Shown piece after piece: positions 1 to 7,798 of a stretch of 13,987 nt of DNA. Both the position numbers and the translations under genes were made by a program. Position 1 is the stretch's first letter, and each line of letters begins with the position of its first letter. This DNA comes from an uncultured Bifidobacterium sp. (GTDB lineage Bacteria > Actinomycetota > Actinomycetes > Actinomycetales > Bifidobacteriaceae): positions 1 through 13,987 of the forward strand of contig CALEGL010000106.1 in the NCBI GenBank assembly GCA_937876495.1, written 5' to 3'. The notes below the pieces were generated by a model, which was not told where the DNA came from, made no database searches, and worked only from the letters and a program-made list of their open reading frames with translations.

Positions 1-932
1 GTCTGCTCCTCGACGCTCGGGGGCTGTTCGTCGCCGATGAAAAGGAACTCCGTGCGGAACAGGCCCACTCCCTCGGCTCCATACTCGAGCGCCGAATCGG
101 CGTCCTCCGGCTTGCCGACGTTCGCGAGAAGCGGAAGTGGCGTGCCGTCCTTCAGCGCACCCGACCTGCCGCGCAGGCTGCGCGCATGCACGGCGTGGGC
201 ACGGGCCTCATCGGCCTCGTGAAGCTGCTCGGGTGTGGGATCGGCGACGACCCGTCCGTGGGCGGCGTCGACGATGACCTCGTCTCCGTTCGTCAGACCG
301 TCCGCACCGGGCGCGGAGACCACCGCGACGATGCCACGGGCGCGCGCCAGGATGGCGGTATGGCTGGTGGGTCCGCCCTGGCTGGTGACGATGGCGCGGA
401 CCTTGTCGAGGTCGAGCGCTGCGGTGTCCGCCGGGGAGAGGTCCTCGGCGACGAGGACGAACGGCGTGTCGCTGACGGGGACGCCGGGGGCGGGAACGCC
501 GAGGAGGTGGGCGATGACCCGCTGGCCAACGTCATGCAGATCGCCGGCGCGTTCCGCCATGTAGCCTCCGAGGGCCGACAGCGTCGATTCGAATCCCGCG
601 AAGCCTTCGAGGACGGCGCGCGGCGCGGTCTTGCCCGCATCGATGAGACCGCGGATGGAGTCCAGCAGAGCGGGATCGGCGGCCATCTGCCCCAGGGCCT
701 GGAGGATGGGGGCGGCCTTGCGCGCGCCCTCGTCTCCGGCGAGAGCTGCCGCGGCGCGGGCGGCGAGGTCCTTCCTCACCGCATCCAGCGACCTGCTGGC
801 GCGCTCGAATTCGGCGGCGGCCGGCACGTCGGCCGGTCGGGGATCGTCGGAGGGCTCGGCGAGCGCCGGAGCCATGCGGATGACGGGACCGAGGGCGACG
901 CCGCGGCCGATTCCGATTCCTGTGATGATCAT
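1..932 (-). CDS. ptsI: PTS Enzyme I (phosphoenolpyruvate-protein phosphotransferase), N-terminal part
   Basis: Cytoplasmic enzyme that takes phosphate from phosphoenolpyruvate and passes it to HPr, the first step of all PTS sugar uptake. Only the first 310 codons are present (the family is about 560-580); the gene runs off the left edge. The start MIITGIGIGRGVALGP is typical. Residues about 1-140 hold the N-terminal and HPr-binding helical region. The swivelling phosphohistidine domain carries GGPTSHTAILAR with catalytic His191. The PEP-binding barrel begins at about 255 and shows EGVGLFRTEFLF with Arg293, close to E. coli His189 and Arg296. The ATG at 932-930 has an AAAGGAG ribosome site at 945-939, 6 nt away. 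It is transcribed away from ptsH, with the partners sharing the 933-1211 control region. The C-terminal active-site residues cannot be checked here. Identity is very secure. Confidence 0.96.
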   Translation of the reverse strand, partial: MIITGIGIGRGVALGPVIRMAPALAEPSDDPRPADVPAAAEFERASRSLDAVRKDLAARAAAALAGDEGARKAAPILQALGQMAADPALLDSIRGLIDAGKTAPRAVLEGFAGFESTLSALGGYMAERAGDLHDVGQRVIAHLLGVPAPGVPVSDTPFVLVAEDLSPADTAALDLDKVRAIVTSQGGPTSHTAILARARGIVAVVSAPGADGLTNGDEVIVDAAHGRVVADPTPEQLHEADEARAHAVHARSLRGRSGALKDGTPLPLLANVGKPEDADSALEYGAEGVGLFRTEFLFIGDEQPPSVEEQ

Positions 933-950
933 AGGGTTCTCCTTTGAATA

Positions 951-974
951 TGACCGGGGCCGCGGCCCCGGTCA
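951..974. repeat. 24-bp perfect GC-rich palindrome in the ptsI leader
   Basis: Left arm TGACCGGGGCCG is followed directly by its exact reverse complement. It lies between the proposed ptsI promoter and the ptsI ribosome site, 5 nt from the site. In RNA it could fold as a 10-bp stem with a CGCG loop next to the ribosome site; in DNA it could be an operator for a dimeric regulator. The symmetry is seen directly; any function is inferred. Confidence 0.85.
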
Positions 975-1019
975 GCCTGCGCCCCTCGTCGTTGCGGAAG
1001 ACGCGTGTCTATGCGTATC

Positions 1020-1048
1020 AGTATACACGGAAAGCCGCGACATGACTG
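1020..1048 (-). promoter_or_regulatory. Proposed ptsI promoter
   Basis: On the minus strand the -10 is TATACT (1025-1020, 5 of 6 to TATAAT) directly preceded by TG. The -35 is CAGTCA (1048-1043, 3 of 6) at 17-bp spacing. This lies in the only AT-rich stretch of the gap and predicts a leader of about 80 nt that includes the 951-974 palindrome. The -10 is good and the -35 weak. Confidence 0.5.
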
Positions 1049-1049
1049 C

Positions 1050-1063
1050 GGTAAACGTTTTCT
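1050..1063 (+). promoter_or_regulatory. cre-like LacI-family operator candidate
   Basis: GGTAAACGTTTTCT fits the catabolite-response/LacI-family consensus TGNAANCGNWNNCA at 7 of 9 specified positions, with the central CG and AAACGTTT core typical of LacI-family operators. It overlaps the proposed ptsH -35 and lies just upstream of the ptsI -35, so bound protein could act on both directions. A LacI-family gene is encoded downstream in the ptsH operon, which makes autoregulation the simplest reading. The match is seen; binding is inferred. Confidence 0.45.
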
Positions 1064-1087
1064 CATATCCGTCGCCGATGCTATGCT
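1060..1087 (+). promoter_or_regulatory. Proposed ptsH promoter
   Basis: -35 TTCTCA (1060-1065, 4 of 6), 16-bp spacer, -10 TATGCT (1082-1087, 4 of 6) preceded by an extended TGC. The predicted start is near 1094, giving an untranslated leader of about 118 nt before ptsH. The same TATGCT hexamer is proposed upstream of ino1. Confidence 0.5.
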
Positions 1088-1211
1088 GGCATACAGGGCC
1101 TGCGCCACGTTCGCGTCCAGCGGCCCTACCGGAATGCACCGGAGCATGACCGGCACCAGTCATGCACCCATGAAGGAACAGGACGCGAATCCGACGCAAA
1201 GGAGTGTCCCC

Positions 1212-1481
1212 ATGTCCACCGCAACACGCACCGTCGTCATCACCGATCCCGTCGGCATCCACGCCCGTCCGGCCGCAGAGTTCGCCCAAGCCGCCGGCTC
1301 CTCCGGCTGCTCGGTGACGATTTCGAAGCAGCCCGGAGCGGCAGGCGTGAACGCCGCCAGCATCCTCTCCGTCATGGGTCTGGGAGTCAAGGGCGGCGAC
1401 ACCGTCGAGATCGTCGTCACCGGCGACGACGCGGAGAACGCGGCCGACTCCCTCATCCACACGCTGACCAAGGGCGAGTAG
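1212..1481 (+). CDS. ptsH: PTS phosphocarrier protein HPr
   Basis: Small cytoplasmic carrier (89 residues; the family is about 85-90) that accepts phosphate from Enzyme I and gives it to sugar-specific EIIA domains. The motif VGIHARPAAEF contains the phosphorylated His17 with its Arg19-Pro20 partners. The second motif, VNAASILSVMGLGVKGGD, carries Ser50 at the place of the regulatory Ser46 of low-GC Gram-positives. Actinobacteria generally lack the HPr kinase, so the serine may not be phosphorylated here. The ATG at 1212 is chosen because AAAGGAG (1198-1204) sits 7 nt upstream and the protein begins at the conserved first strand. The frame stays open back to 1005, but that stretch is promoter and leader. 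It is followed after 4 bp by the LacI-family gene, so the two are surely co-transcribed. Confidence 0.96.
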   Translation: MSTATRTVVITDPVGIHARPAAEFAQAAGSSGCSVTISKQPGAAGVNAASILSVMGLGVKGGDTVEIVVTGDDAENAADSLIHTLTKGE

Positions 1482-1485
1482 CCCC

Positions 1486-2646
1486 ATGCCGTCACCCGCC
1501 CGACGCCGCTCCATCGTCGACGTGGCGGTCGCGGCGGGGGTGTCCACGGCCACGGTGTCCCGCGTCCTGTCGGGACGCCGTTCCAAGGACGACGACATCG
1601 CCCGCCGTGTCAGACGGGCGGCCGAGGTTCTGCACTACACGGCGAATCCCGCCGCAAGCGCGCTGCGTGCGGAGACGACCGCCATGCTGGGACTTGTCAT
1701 CCCGGATCCGCCGGATTCCTTCGCCGCGGGATTCGTCGCGCGCTTCGTGAGTCTGGCGGCCGCACAGGCCCATCAGGTGCTTCTTCTCAGCGCGGAGGGC
1801 CTCACACGCCCGCACCATGGCGGACCATCCACGGATCCGGGCGCGCACCCCGTCTTCGGCCAGGCCGTGGACGGCTGCGTCATGGTGGCCGTGGAAACCG
1901 GCGGAGCCGATGCCCGGCTTCCACCGGCGCTGCGCTCGACGTCCTTCCCTGTCATCTCGGCAGGCGTCACGGACCCGGCGTCGGCTCCCGTGGCGGCCGG
2001 CAGCGTCGGCATCGACCTGGACTCCACGCTGCAGCTTGCCGTGGCGCGCCTTGTCGAACGCGGCTCACGTCGCATCGCCCTGCTCGCCCCCGACGTGGAA
2101 TCGCTCCGGGGCGCCTCCTACTTCGTGGGATTCGAGACCGCGCTGGCGCCCGTCCATGCCATCACCCGCGCCGAATGGATGAGCTTCGGACCGACGGATG
2201 CGGAACGGGGATACGCCGACGCCGCTCGGATGATCGCCGAAGACGGCGATCGCAGACCCGACGGGATCGTCTGCGTCACGGATGCCGTCGCGGATGGAGC
2301 CCGTCTGGCGTTGGAAACGACCATGACCGCTACGGAGGCAACGGCGCGAAACCGTCCCCGTCTCGTGACGATCGCCGACCGTCACGCACGGGACGTGGAC
2401 GGAAACGGCGCAGGCCCATCGGAACGTCTCCGCCCCGACTTCACGCGCATGGCCACGGCGGCCCTGCGGCTGCTGTCGGAATCGAAGACACCGGACGGGT
2501 CGCCGAGCCGGAGCCTCCTCCCTTCCATCGAAGGCGAGGAAGAACGCCGGGGCCGCCTGCGGGAACCGACGACGGGCGGGTCCGATACGTCCGATGCGCC
2601 GACGATCGCCGTCCCCATGCTCCCCGAATGGACGCCGCCGATCTAG
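1486..2646 (+). CDS. LacI-family transcriptional regulator, divergent effector domain
   Basis: DNA-binding repressor of 386 residues (the family is usually 330-350). The N-terminal helix-turn-helix is canonical: SIVDVAVAAGVSTATVSRVL at 9-28, followed by the hinge region NPAASALRAETTAMLGLVIPD, including the minor-groove-inserting Leu. The effector domain keeps its family outline (GIDLDSTLQLAVARLVERGS, PDGIVCVTDAVADGA) but lacks familiar sugar-binding signatures, so the ligand cannot be named. The last 50 or so residues are Pro/Ser/Glu/Arg-rich, ending PMLPEWTPPI, beyond the usual end. The ATG at 1486 follows the ptsH stop by 4 bp; the purine-rich AGGGCGAG at the end of ptsH can serve as ribosome site. 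Because of this coupling and a cre-like site in the ptsI/ptsH control region, a role in PTS or carbon catabolite control is likely but inferred. Alternatively it controls distant sugar genes. Confidence 0.9.
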   Translation: MPSPARRRSIVDVAVAAGVSTATVSRVLSGRRSKDDDIARRVRRAAEVLHYTANPAASALRAETTAMLGLVIPDPPDSFAAGFVARFVSLAAAQAHQVLLLSAEGLTRPHHGGPSTDPGAHPVFGQAVDGCVMVAVETGGADARLPPALRSTSFPVISAGVTDPASAPVAAGSVGIDLDSTLQLAVARLVERGSRRIALLAPDVESLRGASYFVGFETALAPVHAITRAEWMSFGPTDAERGYADAARMIAEDGDRRPDGIVCVTDAVADGARLALETTMTATEATARNRPRLVTIADRHARDVDGNGAGPSERLRPDFTRMATAALRLLSESKTPDGSPSRSLLPSIEGEEERRGRLREPTTGGSDTSDAPTIAVPMLPEWTPPI

Positions 2647-2734
2647 GCCTCGCCCGATGGGCCCCGGTCTATGGATCCCGGCCGATGCATCAGACCCCGT
2701 GGACGCGGCAGGACGAATCCCGAGGACCCGCCGT

Positions 2735-3880
2735 CTAGAGCAGCGAGCAGAAAAGCGCTTCGAACACCAGCGCAGGACTCCCGTTTCCGGCCAGTCGCCG
2801 ACGTGCCACGGCGACGTCATCCAGTCGCCGCACCGCCCCCGCCCGGTCCAGCCGCGCGGCGAGCTCGACGAGGGCGGCGCGGTTCTCCCGATTGACCAGA
2901 CCGGCGGCATCCTCCGCGTCGTTCTGGAGCACGGCGACGTCCCGGTACACGCTGGCCACCGACGTCAGCGCACGGTCGAGGACGTCACGGCTGTGCCGGG
3001 TCACGCGGCGTCGCACCTCGTCCTTGCGCCCGATGGCGTTGAAGGCCCCCCGCAGCTTCGGCGGAATGCGGTCCTTCTCCCCCAGACCGTTGACGCGCCG
3101 GAACTCCGCCTCCTCCTGCTCGGTGAGCCCCTCCACTTCGCGCGACGCCTGGTCGGAGGCGTCGTCGACGAGCCGGGCGGCGAGCAGCACGGCGTCGGAG
3201 GCCCGACGCAGTCCCAGCACCCCGACGACGAGCTGATCCCGCGCGGCAAGCGCATAACGGTCGCGGGCATACAGGCGCGCGACGCCGATATGCCCCTCGG
3301 ACAGTCGTGCGGCCCGCGCCGCCAGATCGGCGCCGACCCCCCGGCCTTCCAGGAAGGCGGCCACCTGCGCCGTGGAGGGCACGGCCAGGCTCACCAGACG
3401 CGTGCGTGAGCGGATCGTGGGCAGCACATCCTCGGCGCTGGGCGCGCACAGCATCCAGATGGTGCGAGCGGCCGGCTCCTCGATCTCCTTGAGCAGCACG
3501 TTCGTCGTGCGCTCGAGCATACGGTCGACGTCCTCGATGATGATGATGCGCCACGGCCCGAGCGAAGGCGTCTGCTCGCTCGTCTCGATAAGCGATCGCA
3601 CCTCGTCGATGCCGATGGTCACCCGATCCGTCGCAAGGACGGTGACGTCCGGATGCGTGCCGGCGAGGACCAGACGGCTGGCCCGCGAAGGCTCGTCCCC
3701 CATGCCGTGGTCGGGGCTTTCCAGAGCCGCCGCGAAGGCCCTAGCGACGTTCGAGCGCCCGGAGCCGGGAGGACCGCAGATCAGCCATGACTGGGCTATG
3801 GCGGACCCGTCCCCGCAGGCCACGGCGCCGAGCCGCGACACCACGGTCCTCTGGCCGACGATGTCGTCCCATACGCTCAT
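2735..3880 (-). CDS. holB: DNA polymerase III clamp-loader delta' subunit
   Basis: AAA+ protein of the clamp loader that places the sliding clamp on primed DNA; 381 residues, within the family range. It starts [10 protein letters not shown], with the Walker A region GPPGSGRS (36-43) in which the ATP-binding Lys is Arg, as is normal for a non-hydrolysing delta'. The Walker B-like strand is [11 protein letters not shown] (111-121), followed by [12 protein letters not shown] and the sensor/trans-acting motif TIRSRTR (155-161), where the usual SRC is SRT. The zinc module between the P-loop and LAGTHPDV (72-79) has no cysteine at all. The ATG overlaps the tmk stop by 4 bp (ATGA) with AGGAG 5 nt upstream, so translation is coupled. 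It is the last gene of the topA-tmk-holB run. A clamp-loader gamma/tau (DnaX) is less likely because of the defective P-loop and operon position. Confidence 0.93.
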   Translation of the reverse strand: MSVWDDIVGQRTVVSRLGAVACGDGSAIAQSWLICGPPGSGRSNVARAFAAALESPDHGMGDEPSRASRLVLAGTHPDVTVLATDRVTIGIDEVRSLIETSEQTPSLGPWRIIIIEDVDRMLERTTNVLLKEIEEPAARTIWMLCAPSAEDVLPTIRSRTRLVSLAVPSTAQVAAFLEGRGVGADLAARAARLSEGHIGVARLYARDRYALAARDQLVVGVLGLRRASDAVLLAARLVDDASDQASREVEGLTEQEEAEFRRVNGLGEKDRIPPKLRGAFNAIGRKDEVRRRVTRHSRDVLDRALTSVASVYRDVAVLQNDAEDAAGLVNRENRAALVELAARLDRAGAVRRLDDVAVARRRLAGNGSPALVFEALFCSLL

Positions 3881-4506
3881 GGACGCTCCTGTGACAGCAG
3901 CGCCTCCGCGTCGGCGCGGATAAGGGCGGCCAGACGCTCCCTCGGCTGGCTCGCATCGAGCACGAGGAAACGATCCGGATCCTCACGGGCCAGACCGAGG
4001 AAGGCCGCACGCGTCCGGGACCGAAAGTCGCCGCCGGCGGACTCCATGCGATCCGGCCCCCTGTCAAGCCGGCCCATAGCACCCTCGGGATCGATGTCAA
4101 GCAGGTACGTCCGACCCGGCAGCAGCCCGCCGCAGGCCCACATGCTGATGCGCCGCACCTCGTCGGCGGCCAGCTCCCTGCCGCCGGCCTGATAGGCGAG
4201 GGAGGAGTCGATGTAGCGGTCGCATACCACCACGCCCCCTCTGTCGAGGGCCGGGGCGATGACCTCGCCGACGTGCTGGGCGCGGTCGGCCGCGAACAGC
4301 AGCGCCTCCGCGCGCGCCTGGATGGGGGCGTCGCCGACGCCGTGCAGCAGCATGCCGCGCAGAGCGGCCCCCAGAGCCGTCCCCCCGGGCTCGCGGGTGA
4401 CCACAACGTCATGGCCGAGACCCCGCAGGTGTTCGGCGAGCAGAGCGGCCTGGGTCGTCTTCCCCGACCCGTCGACCCCCTCGAAGGACAGGAACAGCCC
4501 CCTCAT
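3877..4506 (-). CDS. tmk: Thymidylate kinase
   Basis: Cytoplasmic kinase converting dTMP to dTDP with ATP, an essential step to dTTP. The length of 209 residues is typical. The P-loop is [11 protein letters not shown] (8-18). TREPGGT (37-43), the CDRY motif at 95-98 with YIDSSLAYQ after it, and the lid region [16 protein letters not shown] (149-164) are all present. The ATG lies 2 bp after the topA stop and the stop overlaps the holB start by 4 bp, so the three genes form one transcript. No separate promoter was seen. Identity is secure. Confidence 0.96.
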   Translation of the reverse strand: MRGLFLSFEGVDGSGKTTQAALLAEHLRGLGHDVVVTREPGGTALGAALRGMLLHGVGDAPIQARAEALLFAADRAQHVGEVIAPALDRGGVVVCDRYIDSSLAYQAGGRELAADEVRRISMWACGGLLPGRTYLLDIDPEGAMGRLDRGPDRMESAGGDFRSRTRAAFLGLAREDPDRFLVLDASQPRERLAALIRADAEALLSQERP

Positions 4507-4508
4507 CG

Positions 4509-7500
4509 TCAGGACGCCGCCGTCGTACTCGTTCGGGCGCGCGACGTGCGTCCGGCCGAGGCGCCGCCCGCCGCCGAGGAGCCGGCGGACGTCCGTCGCG
4601 TCCGGGTCGCCGAGCCCTTCCTCGCCGTCCTGGACGCCGCAGACCTCGCGGTTCCCGCGGTCTTCGACGATCCGGACGCCGACGATGCGCCCTTGGTCGA
4701 CCGCGTCCGTCCCGTGGGATTCGACGACGACTTCGCGGAGGACGACGACTTCGCCGCCGTCTTTCGGCCCGACGACTTCGACGCCGCTGAACGGGACGAA
4801 CGGCGACGCTTCGTCGGACCGGCCGCGCGCTTCTCCGCCAGCAGCCGGAAGGCCTCGGCGGGCTCGATGGAATCGGGCGCGTACTGCTTCGGCAGGGTCC
4901 GGTTGGTCTCCCCGTCGGTGATGTAGGCGCCGTAGAAGCCGTCCTTGATGACCACCGGACGGCCGGTGTCCGGATCGGCTCCCAGCTCCCGCAGCGGAGG
5001 CTTGGCCGCCCCGCGACCGCGCCCGCGACCGTACTTGGGCTGCGCGAACAGCGCCTTCGCGCCGTCGATGTCGATGGAGAAGATCTGCTCCTGCGAGGAC
5101 AGCGAGCGCGTCTCCTTCGTCCCGTCCTCGGCCGTTCGGGTCAGATACGGGCCGTAGCGGCCGTTGCTGGCGGTGACGGTCATCTCGGTGGTGCCGCCCT
5201 TGCCGTCGTCCTGCCCGTAGGAGCCCACGACGCGAGGCAGACCGAGCAGCCTCAGCGCGTCGTCAAGCGTCACCGTGGAGGGGTCCATCGAGGAGAACAG
5301 CGAGGCCATGCGGGGCTTGTCCGCCGCGGAGGACGCCGAGGACTTCGAACCGCGACGACCCGTCGCCGTCCGCTTCCTCCCCTCGGATGCCACCGCCGGG
5401 GTCTGCGCGTCCTTCCCGGCCGGGGTGGTCGCCGCCGCGTTCTCGGCTCCGGCATCGTTCCCGCCATTCTCCGCAGGGACGAGGACGACGTAGGGACCGA
5501 AGCGCCCCACCCGCACCTCGACGGTGCCACCGGTCGCCGGATCGGTCCCCAGGACGCGCGGCCCGCCGGCGTTGGAGTCCAGGATCTCCCGGGCCTTGTC
5601 CACGGTGAGCTCGTCCGGGGCGAGGCCGTCGGGAATCGAGGCGTGGCGGGGATTGCCTTCGGAGTCGGGGGCGGACACGTCCTCGAGATACGGGCCATAG
5701 CGCCCCACCCGCACATGGATGCCGTCGCCGATGTCGATGGTGTTGATGGCCCGGGCGTCGATCTCGCCGAGCTGCGCGACCTGCTTCTGCAGGCCCTCGT
5801 GCGCCTGGTCGGAGGTGCTGACCGTTCCGTCCCCCGTGCCGAAGTAGAACCTCGTCAGCCAGTCGCGGCCCGTCTCCTCGCCATGGGCGATCCTGTCGAG
5901 GCCGTTCTCCATATCCGCGGTGAAGCGGTAGTCGACGTAGGTGGGGAACTTGGTCTCCAGCAGCCGCGTCACGGCGAAGGCCAGCCACGACGGGATGAGG
6001 GCCCGGCCGCGCTCGTACACGTATCCTCGGTCGATGATGGTGGAGATGATGCTCGCATAGGTCGAGGGGCGTCCGATCTCCTTGGCCTCAAGCGTCTTCA
6101 CCAGCGACGCCTCGGTGTACCGGGCGGGCGGCTGGGTCTCATGGCCATCGGCCTCGACGCCGAGAGCCCGCATCGCATCCCCCTCGGACATGGACGGCAA
6201 AGCCGTCCCCTCCGCGTCGGCGCCTCCGCGGCCACCTGCCGCGCGATCCTTGCGATCGGCCTCATACGGGGATGACGGATGATCCCCCATCGCCCTGAGG
6301 AAGCCGGGGAACTCGATCACCGTTCCGGAGGCCTGGAACAGCGCATCCCCACGCGCCCCCGCAGGGGCGACGAGGCGCACGGTGGCGGTGGACCCGACGG
6401 CGTCCGCCATCTGCGAAGCCAGAGTCCGACGCCAGATCAGCGTGTACAGACGGAGCTGGTCCGGCGGGACCCTTCCCTCCAGCTCCTTCGGGTCGCGGAA
6501 CCTCGCACCCGCGGGACGGATGCATTCATGGGCCTCCTGGGCCCCGGCGGAGGTCGTCGCATACTGCTTGGGGGCGTCGGAGAGGAACCGCGACCCGAAA
6601 TGGAACTCGACCGCGTTGCGCGCCGCCTCGATGGCCTCATGGGACAGCGTCACCGAATCCGTTCGCATGTAGGTGATGAAGCCGTTCTCATACAGCCCCT
6701 GGGCCGCCCGCATGGTCTGCCGCGAACCCATCGACAGTCGGTTCCCCGCCGCCTGCTGCAGAGTCGAGGTGGTGAACGGCGGCTGGGGACGGCGCCGATA
6801 CGGCTTCGACTCCACGGAGGAGACCGTGAACGGGACGTCGCGCAGACCCTCCGCCAGCTCCCGGGCGTCCTTCTCGTCCAGACGCAGCACGTTGTCGGCG
6901 AAGCCCGCGGGGGTGAGGGCGCCGTCGGCCGCGAAGTCCTTCGCCACGGCGAGCCTGCGTCCGCCCAGTCCGATCATCCGGGCGCGGAAGCGGCCGGCCT
7001 GCCCGTCCGTCGCCTCCGCGGCAGCCTCGGCGGGGGCCAGCTCCGCCGTCACGTCCCAGTAGGAGGCCCTGACGAAGGCCATCCTCTCGCGCTCCCGCTC
7101 GACGATGAGCCGCGTGGCCACGGACTGCACGCGGCCGGCGGACAGGCCGGGCCCCACCTTGCGCCACAGCACGGGCGACAGCTCGTAGCCGTACAGCCTG
7201 TCCAGAACCCGCCGCGTCTCCTGCGCGTCGACCATATGGTCGTCCACGTCCCGCGTATGGTCCAGCGAGGCGCGGATGGCCTCGGGCGTGATCTCGTGGA
7301 AGACCATGCGCCGCACGGGGACCTTGGGCTTGAGGGTCTGGACCAGATGCCAGGCGATGGCCTCGCCCTCGCGGTCCTCATCGGTGGCGAGGTAGAGCTC
7401 GTCGGCCTTCTTCAGGGCGGCCCGAAGGTCGGCCACGGTTTTGCGCTTGTCCGGCCCGACCACGTAGTAGGGCTCGAACCCGTCGTCGACGTCGACCCCG

Positions 7501-7667
7501 AAGCGGCCGAAGGCCTTCTTCTTGTCGGCCGGCACCTGGCTGGGCTGCGCAAGGTCGCGGATATGCCCGACGGACGCCATCACGGTGTATCCGTCCCCGA
7601 GATACCCCCCGATCTTCCTGGCCTTCGTCGGAGACTCCACGATAACGAGCTTCGTCCCGGCTGTCAT
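4509..7667 (-). CDS. topA: DNA topoisomerase I (type IA)
   Basis: Relaxes negative supercoils by cutting and rejoining one strand; essential in actinobacteria, where it is often the only type IA enzyme. It has 1052 residues. The Toprim domain starts [15 protein letters not shown] with Glu11 and continues to [15 protein letters not shown] with Asp96, Asp98 and Glu100. The catalytic Tyr333 is in [11 protein letters not shown]. The C-terminal half has repeated topoisomerase C-terminal motifs ([43 protein letters not shown]) instead of zinc fingers. It then ends in a tail of about 105 Lys/Arg/Ser/Ala-rich residues, as known for actinobacterial TopA, where such tails aid DNA binding and processivity. 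Start: the frame is open to an ATG at 7730, but that stretch contains the proposed promoter. AAAGGAG lies 5 nt before the ATG at 7667, and the conserved domain begins there. A second in-frame ATG at 7685 is also possible. Confidence 0.95.
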   Translation of the reverse strand: MTAGTKLVIVESPTKARKIGGYLGDGYTVMASVGHIRDLAQPSQVPADKKKAFGRFGVDVDDGFEPYYVVGPDKRKTVADLRAALKKADELYLATDEDREGEAIAWHLVQTLKPKVPVRRMVFHEITPEAIRASLDHTRDVDDHMVDAQETRRVLDRLYGYELSPVLWRKVGPGLSAGRVQSVATRLIVERERERMAFVRASYWDVTAELAPAEAAAEATDGQAGRFRARMIGLGGRRLAVAKDFAADGALTPAGFADNVLRLDEKDARELAEGLRDVPFTVSSVESKPYRRRPQPPFTTSTLQQAAGNRLSMGSRQTMRAAQGLYENGFITYMRTDSVTLSHEAIEAARNAVEFHFGSRFLSDAPKQYATTSAGAQEAHECIRPAGARFRDPKELEGRVPPDQLRLYTLIWRRTLASQMADAVGSTATVRLVAPAGARGDALFQASGTVIEFPGFLRAMGDHPSSPYEADRKDRAAGGRGGADAEGTALPSMSEGDAMRALGVEADGHETQPPARYTEASLVKTLEAKEIGRPSTYASIISTIIDRGYVYERGRALIPSWLAFAVTRLLETKFPTYVDYRFTADMENGLDRIAHGEETGRDWLTRFYFGTGDGTVSTSDQAHEGLQKQVAQLGEIDARAINTIDIGDGIHVRVGRYGPYLEDVSAPDSEGNPRHASIPDGLAPDELTVDKAREILDSNAGGPRVLGTDPATGGTVEVRVGRFGPYVVLVPAENGGNDAGAENAAATTPAGKDAQTPAVASEGRKRTATGRRGSKSSASSAADKPRMASLFSSMDPSTVTLDDALRLLGLPRVVGSYGQDDGKGGTTEMTVTASNGRYGPYLTRTAEDGTKETRSLSSQEQIFSIDIDGAKALFAQPKYGRGRGRGAAKPPLRELGADPDTGRPVVIKDGFYGAYITDGETNRTLPKQYAPDSIEPAEAFRLLAEKRAAGPTKRRRSSRSAASKSSGRKTAAKSSSSAKSSSNPTGRTRSTKGASSASGSSKTAGTARSAASRTARKGSATRTRRTSAGSSAAGGASAGRTSRARTSTTAAS

Positions 7668-7706
7668 TGACGCTCCTTTGGCCATCGGTCCCCCGTTTCG
7701 GTCGCC

Positions 7707-7735
7707 ATCATAACCATGCGACATAACCATGCGAC
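7707..7735 (-). promoter_or_regulatory. Proposed topA promoter
   Basis: Minus-strand -10 TATGAT (7712-7707, 5 of 6) with a 17-bp spacer to GTCGCA (7735-7730, 3 of 6). The predicted start is near 7700, giving a leader of about 33 nt that contains the ribosome site of the 7667 start. The promoter coincides with a 13-bp tandem duplication, and a 10-bp palindrome GCGACGTCGC (7731-7740) covers the -35. Confidence 0.45.
7709..7735. repeat. 13-bp perfect tandem duplication in the topA promoter
   Basis: ATAACCATGCGAC occurs at 7710-7722 and again at 7723-7735 without interruption, with the period extending one base left to 7709. It spans the spacer and -35 of the proposed topA promoter and abuts a palindrome. 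Either a recent slippage event or paired sites for a regulator would explain it. Confidence 0.9.
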
Positions 7736-7798
7736 GTCGCCAACCCTACAACGCCTGGTCGCGACGCCGGGACACGACGGGAGGATACGGGGATGGCG

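Noticed and set aside
586..597. GATTCGAATCCC, resembling a tRNA T-arm
   Set aside because: It lies inside the intact ptsI coding frame, and no acceptor stem or anticodon arm can be folded around it.
1001..1029. CGTGT/ACACG inverted repeat around the ptsI -10
   Set aside because: Only five bases pair on each side and the inner bases diverge, so it is probably chance.
2647..2734. Terminator between the convergent LacI-family gene and holB
   Set aside because: Only a 5-bp GGTCT/AGACC pairing (2666-2670 with 2692-2696) around a 21-nt loop was found, with no T-run; too weak to call.
6279..7670. 463-codon plus-strand open frame opposite topA
   Set aside because: Exactly antisense to a highly conserved gene; the translation has no recognisable domain and the long opening is expected from high G+C codon bias.
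7668..7730. 21-codon upstream extension of topA
   Set aside because: The extension contains the proposed promoter, and the Toprim domain starts right after the ATG at 7667, which has the better ribosome site.
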